Shown here: in pieces, positions 43,418-52,244 of the stretch
How the letters are laid out: every line of letters starts with the position of its first letter
Numbering within the stretch: position 1 is the first letter of the stretch
Source: Isoptericola halalbus
GTDB lineage: Bacteria > Actinomycetota > Actinomycetes > Actinomycetales > Cellulomonadaceae
Direction: 5' to 3'
Length of the DNA: 64,000 nucleotides
Assembly (NCBI GenBank): GCA_009663185.1
Contig: VJZX01000010.1
Span: 1 to 64,000, forward strand
The notes under the pieces: generated by a model
Database searches by the model: none
Seen by the model: the letters and a program-made list of their open reading frames with translations, nothing else
What the model was told of the DNA's origin: nothing
Made by a program: the position numbers and the translations under genes

Positions 43418-44311
43418 ATGAGCGCGACCACCGCGCAGCCCGCGCCGGTCAGCATCGGCGAGCACCTGGTCGGGCCCGACCAGCCCGTCTACGTGATCGG
43501 CGAGATCGGCATCAACCACAACGGTGACGTCGAGATCGCGAAGAAGCTCATCGACGTCGCGGTCGAGGCCGGCGCGCAGGCGGTCAAGTTCCAGAAGCGG
43601 ACCCCGGAGATCAGCACTCCGAAGGACCAGCGGGACAAGATCCGTCAGACGCCGTGGGGCGAGATGACGTACCTCGAGTACAAGTACAAGGTCGAGTTCG
43701 AGGACGCCGAGTACGCGGAGGTCGACGAGTACGCCAAGGCGAAGGGCGTCCAGTGGTTCGCCTCGCCGTGGGACGTCCCGTCGGTCGAGTTCCTCGAGAA
43801 GTTCGACGTCCCGACCCACAAGGTCGCCTCGGCGTCGGTCACCGACGTCGAGCTGCTCCGTGCCCTCGCGGACACGGGCAAGCCGATCATCCTCTCGACC
43901 GGCATGTCGACGCTCGAGCAGATCGACGCCGCCGTCGAGATCCTCGGCACGGACAAGCTCGTCATGCTGCACGCCACCTCGACCTACCCCCTCCCGCCGG
44001 AGGAGGCGAACCTCCGGACGATCGACACGCTCAAGCAGCGCTACGGTGTGCCGGTCGGGTACTCGGGTCACGAGACAGGCCTGCAGATCTCGCTCGCCGC
44101 GGTCGCGCTCGGCGCGGTCGCCGTCGAGCGTCACATCACGCTCGACCGGGCCATGTGGGGCTCCGACCACGCGTCGTCGCTCGAGCCGAAGGGCCTGGAG
44201 AACCTGGTCCGCGACATCCGCATCCTCGAGAAGGCCCTGGGCGACGGCGAGAAGCGCGTCATGCCGGGCGAGTTCTCGCCGATGTCGCGCCTGCGCCGCA
44301 TCGACGGCTGA
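43418..44311 (+). CDS. neuB: Nonulosonic acid synthase (NeuB family) lacking the SAF domain
   Basis: NeuB enzymes condense PEP with an aldose (ManNAc, its 6-phosphate, or relatives) to make nine-carbon acids. This 297-residue protein covers only the TIM barrel: VIGEIGINHNGDVEIAKKLI, AVKFQKRTPEISTPKDQ, WFASPWDVPSVEFLEKF, KVASASVTDVELL, ILSTGMSTLEQI, LPVGYSGHETG-like block and ERHITLD. It stops at MSRLRRIDG, whereas typical NeuB proteins of about 340-350 residues add a C-terminal SAF (antifreeze-like) domain that reaches the active site. The following 66 bases are a terminator, so the domain is absent, not frameshifted. ATG follows GGAAGG. Confidence 0.9.
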   Translation: MSATTAQPAPVSIGEHLVGPDQPVYVIGEIGINHNGDVEIAKKLIDVAVEAGAQAVKFQKRTPEISTPKDQRDKIRQTPWGEMTYLEYKYKVEFEDAEYAEVDEYAKAKGVQWFASPWDVPSVEFLEKFDVPTHKVASASVTDVELLRALADTGKPIILSTGMSTLEQIDAAVEILGTDKLVMLHATSTYPLPPEEANLRTIDTLKQRYGVPVGYSGHETGLQISLAAVALGAVAVERHITLDRAMWGSDHASSLEPKGLENLVRDIRILEKALGDGEKRVMPGEFSPMSRLRRIDG

Positions 44312-44320
44312 CATGTCACC

Positions 44321-44355
44321 AAGAGGCGGGCGCCGCGCGGCGGTGCCCGCCTCTT
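44321..44355 (+). terminator. Rho-independent-type terminator after neuB
   Basis: AAGAGGCGGGC (44321-44331) pairs perfectly with GCCCGCCTCTT (44345-44355), an 11-base-pair stem whose loop can itself fold (GCCGC/GCGGC). A short T run follows (CTCTTTGT). Confidence 0.85.
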
Positions 44356-44377
44356 TGTCGCACCGGAAGGAGAACGA

Positions 44378-45442
44378 GTGCCGGTGAACGCCGGGGGGCA
44401 GCCGCCCGTGGGAACGGATCTGCCTCAGCAGGTCGCCGTCGTCGCGACCGTTCGCGACGAGGAGCCGTACCTCGAGGCCGCGGTGCGGTCGATCCTGCAG
44501 CAGGACTATCCGGGCCACGTGTCGCTCGTCGTCGCCGTCGGGCCCTCGCACGACCGCACGCGGGAGATCGCCGACCGGCTCGCGGCCGAGGACACGCGGG
44601 TCCGGGTGATCGACAACCCGAGCGGTTCGAGGTCGGACGGCCTGAACAGCGCGATCGCTCAGGCGGGAGCCGACGGCAACGACATCGTCGTGCGGATCGA
44701 CGGACACACCGTCTTCGAGCCGTCGTACGTGCGTCGTGCGGTGCAGATCATGCTCGAGGCCGGAGCGGACGGGGCGGGCGGGATCATGACGCCGGTCGGC
44801 GACCAGCCGATCCAGGAGGCGGTCGCCCGTGCGATGAGCCACCCTGCCGGCCTCGGCTCCGCCTCGTTCCACGTGGGCGGACGGCCCGGACCGGCGGACA
44901 CCGTCTACCTCGGCGCGTTCCGCCGGGACGCCATCGTCAAGGCCGGTGGGTTCGACCCGGACATCATCCGTGGCGAGGACTGGGAGCTGTGCCTGCGCAT
45001 GCGGCGCGCCGGCTCGGTGCTGTGGTTCGACCCGTCGCTCCGCGTCGCGTACCGCCCCAGACGCACGCTGGCCGCCGTGGCGAAGCAGTTCTGGCGTACG
45101 GGGATGTGGCGACGTGAGATCGTGCGCAGGAACCCCGACACGGCGAGCGTGCGCTATCTCGCACCGCCCGGCGTGGTGCTCGCGCTGTCGCTCAGCCTGG
45201 CTTCCGTGATCGTCGGGGCGGTCTTCGGCACGGGCTGGCTCGCGGTGCTCGGCGTCGTCGGGATCGGCGGCTACGTGGTCGGCGAGCTCGCCGCGGCGGG
45301 GCACGCGGCCACCCGCTCGCCCCGGCTGCCGTGGCGCGCCGCGCTGGTCCTCCCGGCGGTCCTCGTCACGATGCACGTCTGCTGGGGAGCCGGATTCGTC
45401 CGGGGAGTCTCGCGGCGGGCGTCGCGCGACCACCGCGCCTGA
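44378..45442 (+). CDS. GT2 glycosyltransferase with C-terminal membrane helices (ExoA-like)
   Basis: The 354-residue protein has a GT2 catalytic domain (about 18-245), with VVATVRDEEPYLEAAVRSIL, VIDNPSGSRSDGLNSAI, IVVRIDGHTVFEPSYV (acidic DxD-like motif RIDGH) and IRGEDWELCLRMRRAGS (the ED catalytic-base motif). Three hydrophobic segments follow (about 262-340). The plan is that of succinoglycan-type ExoA transferases acting on a lipid-linked glycan at the inner membrane face. The GTG follows GGAAGGAGA. It is separated from neuB by a terminator and converges with the DUF6716-like gene across 7 bases. Confidence 0.85.
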   Translation: MPVNAGGQPPVGTDLPQQVAVVATVRDEEPYLEAAVRSILQQDYPGHVSLVVAVGPSHDRTREIADRLAAEDTRVRVIDNPSGSRSDGLNSAIAQAGADGNDIVVRIDGHTVFEPSYVRRAVQIMLEAGADGAGGIMTPVGDQPIQEAVARAMSHPAGLGSASFHVGGRPGPADTVYLGAFRRDAIVKAGGFDPDIIRGEDWELCLRMRRAGSVLWFDPSLRVAYRPRRTLAAVAKQFWRTGMWRREIVRRNPDTASVRYLAPPGVVLALSLSLASVIVGAVFGTGWLAVLGVVGIGGYVVGELAAAGHAATRSPRLPWRAALVLPAVLVTMHVCWGAGFVRGVSRRASRDHRA

Positions 45443-45449
45443 CGCCGCG

Positions 45450-46655
45450 TCAGCCGACCGGGCGCACGGGGCGGACCGGGCGCACGAGGCGTCGGGCGAT
45501 CGTGCCCGGGACGAGGGATCGCGCCACGGTCCGCAGGTACCCCACGCGGGACAGCGGCTCCACGCCACCGAGGTCGCGCACCGTCTGGTCTCGCGACTGC
45601 TCCGCGAGCTCCCGGAGCGCCTCCGGCAGCTCCGAGCGCGACGTGTGGAGGTAGTTCTCCCGGAGCCATTCCGGCTCCGGGTCCGGACCGCCGGCACGGA
45701 GGAGCTCGGGCAGGTCGGCCAGCGAACCGACGCAGCCGCTGCCCGCGAACGGGGCGTTGAGGAGCTCCTCGGTCACCCCGAAGTCGTCCAGCACGACCGT
45801 CGGCAGCCCGAGGGCGAGCGACTCGAGGGCGGCCGACGAGCTCACTGTCACGAGGGCCGTGCCCGGCTCGAGCCACTCCGCCATCGGGCCGTCGACGAAG
45901 CGCACGGCCTGCTGGTCGTGGCCCAGCCGTGCGTGCTCGGCCTCCCACAGCGCGTCGAGGGGGAACGCCTCGTTGTGGGTCTGCCGCTCACCGGCCCGCG
46001 CGCGGAGCTTGACGACGACGTCGAGCCCGGTTGCCGCGGTCCGCGCCAGGCCGTCGAGCAGGGCGACGCGCTCCGAGCGCTCGGGCGGCACGAGCGCCTG
46101 CGCCGCGAACAGGATCCGCTCGACCGGCTGCCGGACGCGGTGCGCCGCGTCCGCCAGGAAAGGGAGCCGGGCGAGCACGAGCCGGGGGTTCACCCCGTGC
46201 CTCGCGAAGCCGTCCCGATACGCCTGGGCCTCGCGAAGGCTGTGCACCACGAACGCGTCGGTCCAGCGTCTGTACCCGGTCCCGAGCTCGGTGGCGGGCA
46301 GCGCCATGCCGGGGAGGCCGGACAAGAGCGCCGGCCGGCGGCGGCCAGAAGCGGTGACGACGTCCCGAGCGACCATCTCCGCGACCGGCCCTGTCGCGGC
46401 GATCACGACGACGTCCGGCCGCACCTCGTGCAGGAGCCGGCGCAGCTCTCTGCGGCTCACCAGCGCGGGACGGACGATCGCGGTGCCCACCACGGCCGCG
46501 GCGATCTGGGACTCCGACGGCGCGATCGGCGTACGGATCACGACAGCGGTCCGCTCGAACTCCGCGTCGAGCCCGCTCCTGAGCGAGTCGAGCGTCGCGC
46601 AGGCCCACTTCAGGTACGAGTCGCTGTCTGCGATCGCCAGGATCCGGATCGTCAT
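45450..46655 (-). CDS. DUF6716-like putative glycosyltransferase
   Basis: This 401-residue protein begins MTIRILAIADSDSYLKWA, typical of DUF6716 putative glycosyltransferases. It has GT-B features: ILFAAQALVPPERSERVALLDGL at the start of the second domain, and ALVTVSSSAALESLALGLPTVVLDDFGV, like the donor site of CDP-glycerol/polysialyltransferase-type enzymes. The gene overlaps the upstream gene by 4 bases (ATGA) and thus works with it. The family tends to travel with CMP-nonulosonate genes, as I recall it, so a nonulosonate or polymer elongation function is possible, not shown. Confidence 0.65.
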   Translation of the reverse strand: MTIRILAIADSDSYLKWACATLDSLRSGLDAEFERTAVVIRTPIAPSESQIAAAVVGTAIVRPALVSRRELRRLLHEVRPDVVVIAATGPVAEMVARDVVTASGRRRPALLSGLPGMALPATELGTGYRRWTDAFVVHSLREAQAYRDGFARHGVNPRLVLARLPFLADAAHRVRQPVERILFAAQALVPPERSERVALLDGLARTAATGLDVVVKLRARAGERQTHNEAFPLDALWEAEHARLGHDQQAVRFVDGPMAEWLEPGTALVTVSSSAALESLALGLPTVVLDDFGVTEELLNAPFAGSGCVGSLADLPELLRAGGPDPEPEWLRENYLHTSRSELPEALRELAEQSRDQTVRDLGGVEPLSRVGYLRTVARSLVPGTIARRLVRPVRPVRPVG

Positions 46656-47725
46656 CGGGGCCCTTCCGTGTCGTCCATGGGGCCCGTGCGCGCCGACGGG
46701 CCTTGTGCTGCGTCGCGAGCCTGCGAGGCGAGGTCGAGCACGCTCGACAGGTGCGCGCGCAGCGATCGGGACGCCGCGGGCGTCCACCACGAGTCGGGGA
46801 CCTCGCGAGGGACGACCGGCACGTCGCGCGCCGCGAGGATCGTCGTCAGCAGGACCGCGGAGGTGGACGGGAGGCTCACGACGCGCTGCCCGGCCCGCAG
46901 GCCCCGTAGCCGGACCTCGACCGGTGCGCCCGCGGCGTCCACGGCCACGCCTGGGGTCGCAGCCAGGGCGTCGAGGACGTCCGCGGACGACCGCCTGTGG
47001 GGCAGGTAGCGCACCGGGGTCTGGCGCGCGAGCGCCTGGATCCACTCGACGTAGGGCTGTGACCGTACGAGGCCGTCGGACACCATAGCGGAGCCGACGA
47101 CGATCGTCGGCTCCGTGGGCGCGGCGCCTGCGGGGCGAGACGCGAGCCAGGGAAACCTGTTGTCCATGATGCGTACACCGGCGGAGCTCAGCTCGGCGCG
47201 CAGGGGTCCGCCCAGCGGGAGCGCGGTGAAGAGCACGACGCCGCCGCGGCCGGCGAGCCGCCGCAGACGGCGGGTCGCGGCCGCCCCGAGAGCCCGGCGC
47301 GCCGCGCCTGCCGGCTGCCCCACGCGCGTGAGCGGTGAGCCGGCGACGAGGAGGCGTGCGAGCTCGATCGTGGCCAGGCCGTCGTCGACCAGGACGATCT
47401 TGCGCGGGCCATGGGCCAGCAGGCGGGTCTGGAACACGCCCGAGAACGCGTCGCCGACGATCCACGCCGGCGCGCGGGGTGCCAGGGCGGCCAGCGGCCC
47501 GACGTGGTCGAGGCGCAGTCCTTCGGGCAGGCCGAACGACTCGATCGCGGCGGAGGCCTCGCCCAGGGACGGGACGTCGTCGCGCACCTGCGCCACGGTC
47601 CGGGGTGCCACGACACCGTCCGCGTGGGCCTCGACGGTGCACAGGAGCTGCAGCGGAGACTCCACGAGCGCGTGCGCGCGACCCGGGTCCGCTGCCGCGG
47701 GGGGCGTGGTGTCCGCGACTGTCAC
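46652..47725 (-). CDS. Putative GT52/polysialyltransferase-like glycosyltransferase
   Basis: The 357-residue protein starts near HALVESPLQLLCTVEAHADG, a first strand like that of the GT52/polysialyltransferase superfamily. It then has KIVLVDDGLATIELARLL (the D-D-G motif common in this group), TIVVGSAMVSDGLV, and RYLPHRRSSADVLDAL, which recalls the H-R/H-P acidic-sugar transferase motifs of polysialyltransferases. The assignment is by motif likeness and is tentative. Next to CMP-nonulosonate genes, it could add a second nonulosonic residue or polymerise it. GTG 47725 is the most likely start; its promoter is not clear. Confidence 0.55.
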   Translation of the reverse strand: MTVADTTPPAAADPGRAHALVESPLQLLCTVEAHADGVVAPRTVAQVRDDVPSLGEASAAIESFGLPEGLRLDHVGPLAALAPRAPAWIVGDAFSGVFQTRLLAHGPRKIVLVDDGLATIELARLLVAGSPLTRVGQPAGAARRALGAAATRRLRRLAGRGGVVLFTALPLGGPLRAELSSAGVRIMDNRFPWLASRPAGAAPTEPTIVVGSAMVSDGLVRSQPYVEWIQALARQTPVRYLPHRRSSADVLDALAATPGVAVDAAGAPVEVRLRGLRAGQRVVSLPSTSAVLLTTILAARDVPVVPREVPDSWWTPAASRSLRAHLSSVLDLASQARDAAQGPSARTGPMDDTEGPR

Positions 47726-47830
47726 GCGGCGCAGTCTCTCACGGCGGGCGGCGGGGGCGAGCTCCGAGAATCCCTGGTGAACCTCCACACGACGGGCGCG
47801 GAGCTGGCTCTGCGCGCTGCGGCGTCCTTG

Positions 47831-47836
47831 TAGGAT
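47831..47836 (+). promoter_or_regulatory. Candidate -10 element of the ABC exporter operon
   Basis: TAGGAT lies about 57 bases before the GTG at 47893; the start is predicted near 47843. Confidence 0.5.
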
Positions 47837-47892
47837 CGAGAAGGCTGGCACACGGGTCGGCCGTTTCCCAGACAGACGGAGCTCCACCAGTC

Positions 47893-48891
47893 GTGACCAC
47901 GGACACCAGCATCGGCTCGGCGGCGACGCCGCACGAGCCGGCCGGGCCCAAGGGTGCGCCGCCTCGGCCCCCGGCCCCGATCACGCCCTCGCTCAGCTCG
48001 GCCGAGCTGCGAGCCCTCGCGACGGAGAACGGGCTCACCCAGATGGGTGTCCGGCCGCCGTTCTGGGCCTACATCCGGGATGTGTACCGGCGCCGGGCGT
48101 TCATCCGCGTCCTGGCGGCTTCCAACGCCTACGCCAAGAACCAGAACAACTATCTGGGCCAGCTCTGGGCGGTGCTCAACCCGATCCTGAACGCGACGGT
48201 CTACGTCCTGGTCTTCGGCATCCTCCTTCAGACGACGCGCGGGCTCGAGAACGCGATCGCGTTCATCGTGATCGGGACCTTCATGTTCCGGTTCGTCGAC
48301 CAGTCCGTGAACGGGGGTGCCAAGTCGATCTCGGGCAAGGCGAGCCTCATCCGTTCGATGCACTTCCCCCGAGCGGTCCTACCCGTGTCCACGGTCCTGT
48401 CGCTGCTCGCGACGCTCGTCCCGTCGATCGTCGTCATGTGCGGGATCGTCCTTCTCAGCGGCCTGCTCGAGAATTACATGATGATGCAGGTGACCTGGCA
48501 CTGGCTGCTGCTGCCCGGTGCTGTGGCCCTGCTGTGGGTCTTCAACACGGGCCTGGCGTTCGTCATGGCGCGCGTCGTGGCGATCACGCCCGACCTGGAC
48601 AACATCATCGGCTTCATCATGCGGTTCGCCATGTACGGCTCGGGCGTGATCTTCCCGGTCACGCACTACGCCGAGCGGCTGCCGGCGGACGTCGCGGCCG
48701 TCGTCGGCCCGATCCTGACCTACCAGCCGATCGCCGTGTACCTCTACCTGGTGCGCTCGAGCATCACCCAGGAGCCCGAGATCCCGCCGGACCCGTGGAT
48801 GTGGGTCTGGGGCGCGTCGTGGGCGGTGGTGACCTTCGTCGTCGGCTTCGTCGTCTTCTGGCGCGGGGAGGAGAGGTACGGCCGTGACTGA
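47893..48891 (+). CDS. wzm: ABC-2 type polysaccharide exporter permease (Wzm/TagG type)
   Basis: This 332-residue membrane subunit of a polysaccharide ABC exporter has a Pro/Ala-rich cytosolic N-terminus (about 1-45) preceding six hydrophobic segments. Recognisable parts are AKNQNNYLGQLWAVLNPILNATVYVLVFGI (first interface helix; matches the YK...LG.LW.vlnPl motif), and LIRSMHFPRAVLPVSTVLS, the coupling region. With Wzt it would move a lipid-linked glycan to the outer face. GTG 47893 has GGAG about 12 bases before; it overlaps wzt by 8 bases. Confidence 0.88.
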   Translation: MTTDTSIGSAATPHEPAGPKGAPPRPPAPITPSLSSAELRALATENGLTQMGVRPPFWAYIRDVYRRRAFIRVLAASNAYAKNQNNYLGQLWAVLNPILNATVYVLVFGILLQTTRGLENAIAFIVIGTFMFRFVDQSVNGGAKSISGKASLIRSMHFPRAVLPVSTVLSLLATLVPSIVVMCGIVLLSGLLENYMMMQVTWHWLLLPGAVALLWVFNTGLAFVMARVVAITPDLDNIIGFIMRFAMYGSGVIFPVTHYAERLPADVAAVVGPILTYQPIAVYLYLVRSSITQEPEIPPDPWMWVWGASWAVVTFVVGFVVFWRGEERYGRD

Positions 48892-49903
48892 GTCCGACCT
48901 GCACATGGACGTCGACCTCGACGTCGAGTTCGATCCGGAGGACCTCGAGTCAAGGCCCCCGGTCGGCGAGATCGGCGCGCCGGTCCTCGTCGTGGACGAC
49001 CTGCACGTGGTGTACCGCGTCATCGGGAGCAAGGGCCGGCAGCAGGCGCACGGCAGCGGCGCGCGGACGCGCGAGGTCAAGGCCGACCGGCCGTCGTTCG
49101 TCCGGCGTCTCATCGGCGCGGGCAGCCAGCACGTTGGTGCGTTCACGGAGGTGCACGCGGTCCGAGGGATCTCGTTCGCCGCGTACCACGGCGAGTCGAT
49201 CGGCATCGTCGGCGTGAACGGGTCGGGCAAGAGCACCCTCCTGCGTGCGGTCGCCGGGCTGATCCCGCCGCACTCGGGGGCCGTGTTCGTCGACGGCGAA
49301 CCCTCCCTGCTCGGCGTCAACGCGGCGCTCATGCCGCAGCTCTCCGGGGAACGCAACATCATGATCGGCGGCCTCGCGCTCGGTCTGACGACCAAGCAGG
49401 TGGACGAGAAGTTCGACGAGATCGTCGACTTCGCGGACATCGGCGACTTCGTCTACCTTCCGATGCGCACCTACTCCTCGGGGATGGCCGCCCGTCTGCG
49501 GTTCGCCATCTCGTCGGCCGCCTCGCCCGACATCCTCATGATCGACGAGGCTCTCGCCACGGGCGACGCCGCCTTCAAGTCGCGCAGCAAGGCCCGGATC
49601 GAGGAGGTGCGGGAGGACGCGGGGACGATCTTCCTCGTCAGCCACTCGATCTCCACGATCGAGGCGATGTGCACCCGCGTCCTGTGGGTGCACCAGGGCA
49701 GGCTCGTCATGGACGGGCCGACGCACGAGGTCGCCGAGGCCTACAAGGAGTTCGTCCGCGCGCACCGCGCCTCGGACGGCCCGAAGCGGCTAGGTCCCAA
49801 GGCCCGGGCGCGCAAGGCGGCACAGGAGGCGCGTGCTGCCGAGCAGGCCCAGGCCGCTCAGCAGGCCGAGGCGGGGACGGACTCGGCCGGCCTCGCCGGC
49901 TGA
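48884..49903 (+). CDS. wzt: ABC exporter ATPase for polysaccharide (Wzt/TagH type)
   Basis: This 339-residue nucleotide-binding subunit has an acidic N-terminal tail (about 1-30), Walker A GVNGSGKST, the polysaccharide-type signature YSSGMAARLRF in place of LSGGQ, Walker B ILMIDEALATGD and the switch His in LVSHS. The C-terminal 50 residues are an Ala/Gln/Glu-rich coiled coil. It lacks a carbohydrate-binding domain, so it is of the TagH/Wzt type that relies on a universal rather than a chain-end signal. The strong GGGGAGGAGAGG lies before the GTG at 48884. Confidence 0.93.
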   Translation: MTESDLHMDVDLDVEFDPEDLESRPPVGEIGAPVLVVDDLHVVYRVIGSKGRQQAHGSGARTREVKADRPSFVRRLIGAGSQHVGAFTEVHAVRGISFAAYHGESIGIVGVNGSGKSTLLRAVAGLIPPHSGAVFVDGEPSLLGVNAALMPQLSGERNIMIGGLALGLTTKQVDEKFDEIVDFADIGDFVYLPMRTYSSGMAARLRFAISSAASPDILMIDEALATGDAAFKSRSKARIEEVREDAGTIFLVSHSISTIEAMCTRVLWVHQGRLVMDGPTHEVAEAYKEFVRAHRASDGPKRLGPKARARKAAQEARAAEQAQAAQQAEAGTDSAGLAG

Positions 49904-49915
49904 CGTCTCCGCGGC

Positions 49916-51166
49916 TCAGGCCGGCGGACGTCCGCTCTCGAGGGCGCCGAGCAGGGCCGCCCGCACCTGGGCGACGGCATCCTCGACGCTCGTGACCGAG
50001 GTGTCGATCTCCAGGTCGGCGTCGTCCGGCACCTCGTAGGGTGACGAGATGCCGGTGAAGTCGGGGATCTCGCCACGGCGTGCCTTGGCGTACAGGCCCT
50101 TGCGGTCTCGCGCCTCGCACACCTCGAGGGGGGTGCTCACGTGGACGAGCAGGAAGGCGCCCGCTGCCTCGGCGTGCTCGCGGACCCGGGCCCGCCCAGA
50201 GGCGAACGGTGCGATCGGAGCCGCGACAGCCACGCCGCCGTGGTACGCGACCAGGGACGCCACGTAGCCGATGCGCTCGACGTTGAGCTCGCGCGACTCG
50301 CGGTCGAACCCGAGCCCCTTGGACAGGTGGTGGCGCACCTCGTCGCCGTCGAGCAGGGTGGTGTGCAGGCCCTCGTCGTCGAGCTCGGCCGCGAGGGCGC
50401 GCGCGACGGTGGACTTGCCCGAGCCGGACAGCCCGGTGAAGAACACGACGGCGCCGCGTCGTCGCGCCGCGGTCGTGGCCCGGACGAGCTCTCGGGCGGA
50501 CGCCTCCGGGTACAGCGCTGCCACCTCGTCGGCCCAGAGCGTGGCGAGCCGGGCGGCGCGCGCGCGCGTGCCGGCGTCGCGGTGATCTGACAGGACGACG
50601 GTTCGCGTCGCCCCGTACCGCCCGGCGACCTCGGGCCACGTCAGGCGGCCCGCCCCGCGCGCCGGCCAGGGTACGACGACGAGGTGGACGGGAACGTCGC
50701 CGTCGACGCGCGACACCACGTCCTGGGCGGCCCGGACCAGCCCCGGCGCACCGACCGTGCCGGCGACCGGCGGGCGGCGTGCGGCCGGGACGAGCACCAG
50801 CACGGCGCGGGCTCCGTCCAGCAGCTCGCGCACGGCGTCGAGCTCCGCACGGGTCGGGGGCTCGGCAGCGACCAGGGCGACGACGTCGTCAGCCGCCGCG
50901 ACCTCGGCCTCGACCTCTCGGGCGGTGCGCCGGATCGCGGGGTCCCAGTGCGGCCCCGCGGCCCGGGCGAGTGCCTTGACCGGCCGCAGGCCGCCGTCGT
51001 CGAGGACCGCGAGCGGCGTGTTCTCGGCGTCGGTCAGGGTGACGGGCCGGTCCGTCGTGAGCCCGAGCAGCACGGCCGGTGGCACGGGCGATCCGTCGCC
51101 GAGCGTGAGCTCGAGCAGGTCGAGCTCGTCGGGGCTCAGGACGTGGGTCGTCTGGGGAAGGCTCAT
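49916..51166 (-). CDS. cysC: APS kinase with degenerate ATP-sulfurylase-like N-terminal region
   Basis: Phosphorylates adenylyl sulfate to PAPS, the sulfate donor. In this 416-residue protein, the APS kinase domain is at about 237-410 with P-loop GLSGSGKS (245-252), [17 protein letters not shown] and [18 protein letters not shown]. Residues about 10-230 follow the plan of an ATP sulfurylase: [11 protein letters not shown] early and [17 protein letters not shown] near 183-199, like its ...YGATHF.VGRDHAG block. The catalytic Q.RNP.H..H motif is replaced ([11 protein letters not shown]), so sulfurylase activity is very unlikely; CysD/CysN provide it. The gene overlaps the TauE/SafE gene by 4 bases. 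Confidence 0.93.
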   Translation of the reverse strand: MSLPQTTHVLSPDELDLLELTLGDGSPVPPAVLLGLTTDRPVTLTDAENTPLAVLDDGGLRPVKALARAAGPHWDPAIRRTAREVEAEVAAADDVVALVAAEPPTRAELDAVRELLDGARAVLVLVPAARRPPVAGTVGAPGLVRAAQDVVSRVDGDVPVHLVVVPWPARGAGRLTWPEVAGRYGATRTVVLSDHRDAGTRARAARLATLWADEVAALYPEASARELVRATTAARRRGAVVFFTGLSGSGKSTVARALAAELDDEGLHTTLLDGDEVRHHLSKGLGFDRESRELNVERIGYVASLVAYHGGVAVAAPIAPFASGRARVREHAEAAGAFLLVHVSTPLEVCEARDRKGLYAKARRGEIPDFTGISSPYEVPDDADLEIDTSVTSVEDAVAQVRAALLGALESGRPPA

Positions 51167-52116
51167 GAGCGGTCGGCGCTGTCCTCGGTCGCGGGCTCCG
51201 GGGCGGAGATGGTCACGGGCTTGGGCGGCAGCTTCTTGATGCGCTCTCGCACCACGATCCACAGGAGGTTGCCCAGCACGAGCGCGGCGAGCGCGGCGCC
51301 GACCACGACCGGGATCGACGCACCGAGCAGCTTGAGCCCGGAGGCCAGCAGGAGGATCGCCAGTGCGCGACGGATGAGCCCACCGGGTGCGCGGCTCGAG
51401 ACGTGGGCGCCGAACCACGCGCCCGGGATCGCGCCGATGAGCAGCGACGTCGTGATGCCGAACGAGAAGTTGCCGTACAGCAGGTGCCCGAGCGACGCGG
51501 CCGCGACGAGCGGCACCGCCTGGACCAGGTCAGTGCCCACGAGCTGGGACGCCTTGAGCGCCGGGTACAGCAGGAGGAGCACCACGATGATGATCGAGCC
51601 GGACCCGACCGACGTCATCCCGACGAGCAGGCCCGCGACCATGCCCAGGACCAGCGTCGGCACCTTCTTGACCACGACGTCGGCGTTGGTCGGCCTGGCC
51701 GGCCCCTCGCCGAGCGCGGTGCGGCGTTGGAGCATGCCCAGCACGGCGCGGACGACGAGACCTGCCGACGCCACGAGCAGCGCGATGCCGAGCACCATCT
51801 TGAGCGCCTCGTCGAGCGAGTCTCCGAACGGCAGGGCCCTGATGAGCAGAGCCCCGGAGAACGCGGCGGGCACGGATCCGAGGCACAGCCAGAGGACGAG
51901 CTGCAGGTTCACCGTCCGCCGCCGCAGGTGGACGATCGCGCCGGCGGGCTTCATGAACAGGCTCGCCACGATGTCGCTCGACACCGCGGTGAGCGGGTCG
52001 ACGCGGAACACGAAGATGAGCATCGGCGTCATCAGCGCGCCGCCACCCATCCCCGTGAGGCCGACGACGAAGCCGACGAGCAGCCCGCCGACGACCAGCG
52101 GGAGGTCGATGCTCAC
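51163..52116 (-). CDS. TauE/SafE family sulfite/sulfate-type permease
   Basis: This 317-residue protein has about eight hydrophobic segments, with the repeated family motif [19 protein letters not shown] (N-terminal half) and [19 protein letters not shown] (second half). The family exports or imports sulfite, sulfonates or other organic anions. Coupling to cysC (ATGA overlap) suggests sulfate or sulfite handling for PAPS production; the direction of transport is not shown. The GTG start at 52116 follows GGGGAGGCG. It is divergent from cysQ. Confidence 0.88.
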   Translation of the reverse strand: MSIDLPLVVGGLLVGFVVGLTGMGGGALMTPMLIFVFRVDPLTAVSSDIVASLFMKPAGAIVHLRRRTVNLQLVLWLCLGSVPAAFSGALLIRALPFGDSLDEALKMVLGIALLVASAGLVVRAVLGMLQRRTALGEGPARPTNADVVVKKVPTLVLGMVAGLLVGMTSVGSGSIIIVVLLLLYPALKASQLVGTDLVQAVPLVAAASLGHLLYGNFSFGITTSLLIGAIPGAWFGAHVSSRAPGGLIRRALAILLLASGLKLLGASIPVVVGAALAALVLGNLLWIVVRERIKKLPPKPVTISAPEPATEDSADRS

Positions 52117-52192
52117 GAGCGCACGCCTCCCCTGGCGCGGGGCTCGGGGCAGGGTCGGAGCCGGGTCTCAGGGGCGAGCATGGACCGAATGG

Positions 52193-52198
52193 TAGCCT
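52193..52198 (+). promoter_or_regulatory. Candidate -10 element of the cysQDN operon
   Basis: TAGCCT lies about 47 bases before the cysQ ATG. GAGGAG is present before the ATG, so the transcript has a leader. Confidence 0.45.
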
Positions 52199-52244
52199 CG
52201 TCGGCGGCCCGCGAGGGCCTGCCGTCCGCCGTCTGAGGAGCCCG

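Noticed and set aside
44378-45442. Possibility that the GT2 gene continues neuB as a frameshifted fusion
   Set aside because: A perfect terminator hairpin lies between them and the GT2 gene has its own GGAAGGAGA site.
43358-45697. A long antisense open frame opposite neuB and the GT2 gene
   Set aside because: Low-complexity Arg-rich translation without motifs; neuB and GT2 are clear on the plus strand, and a terminator for them lies inside it.
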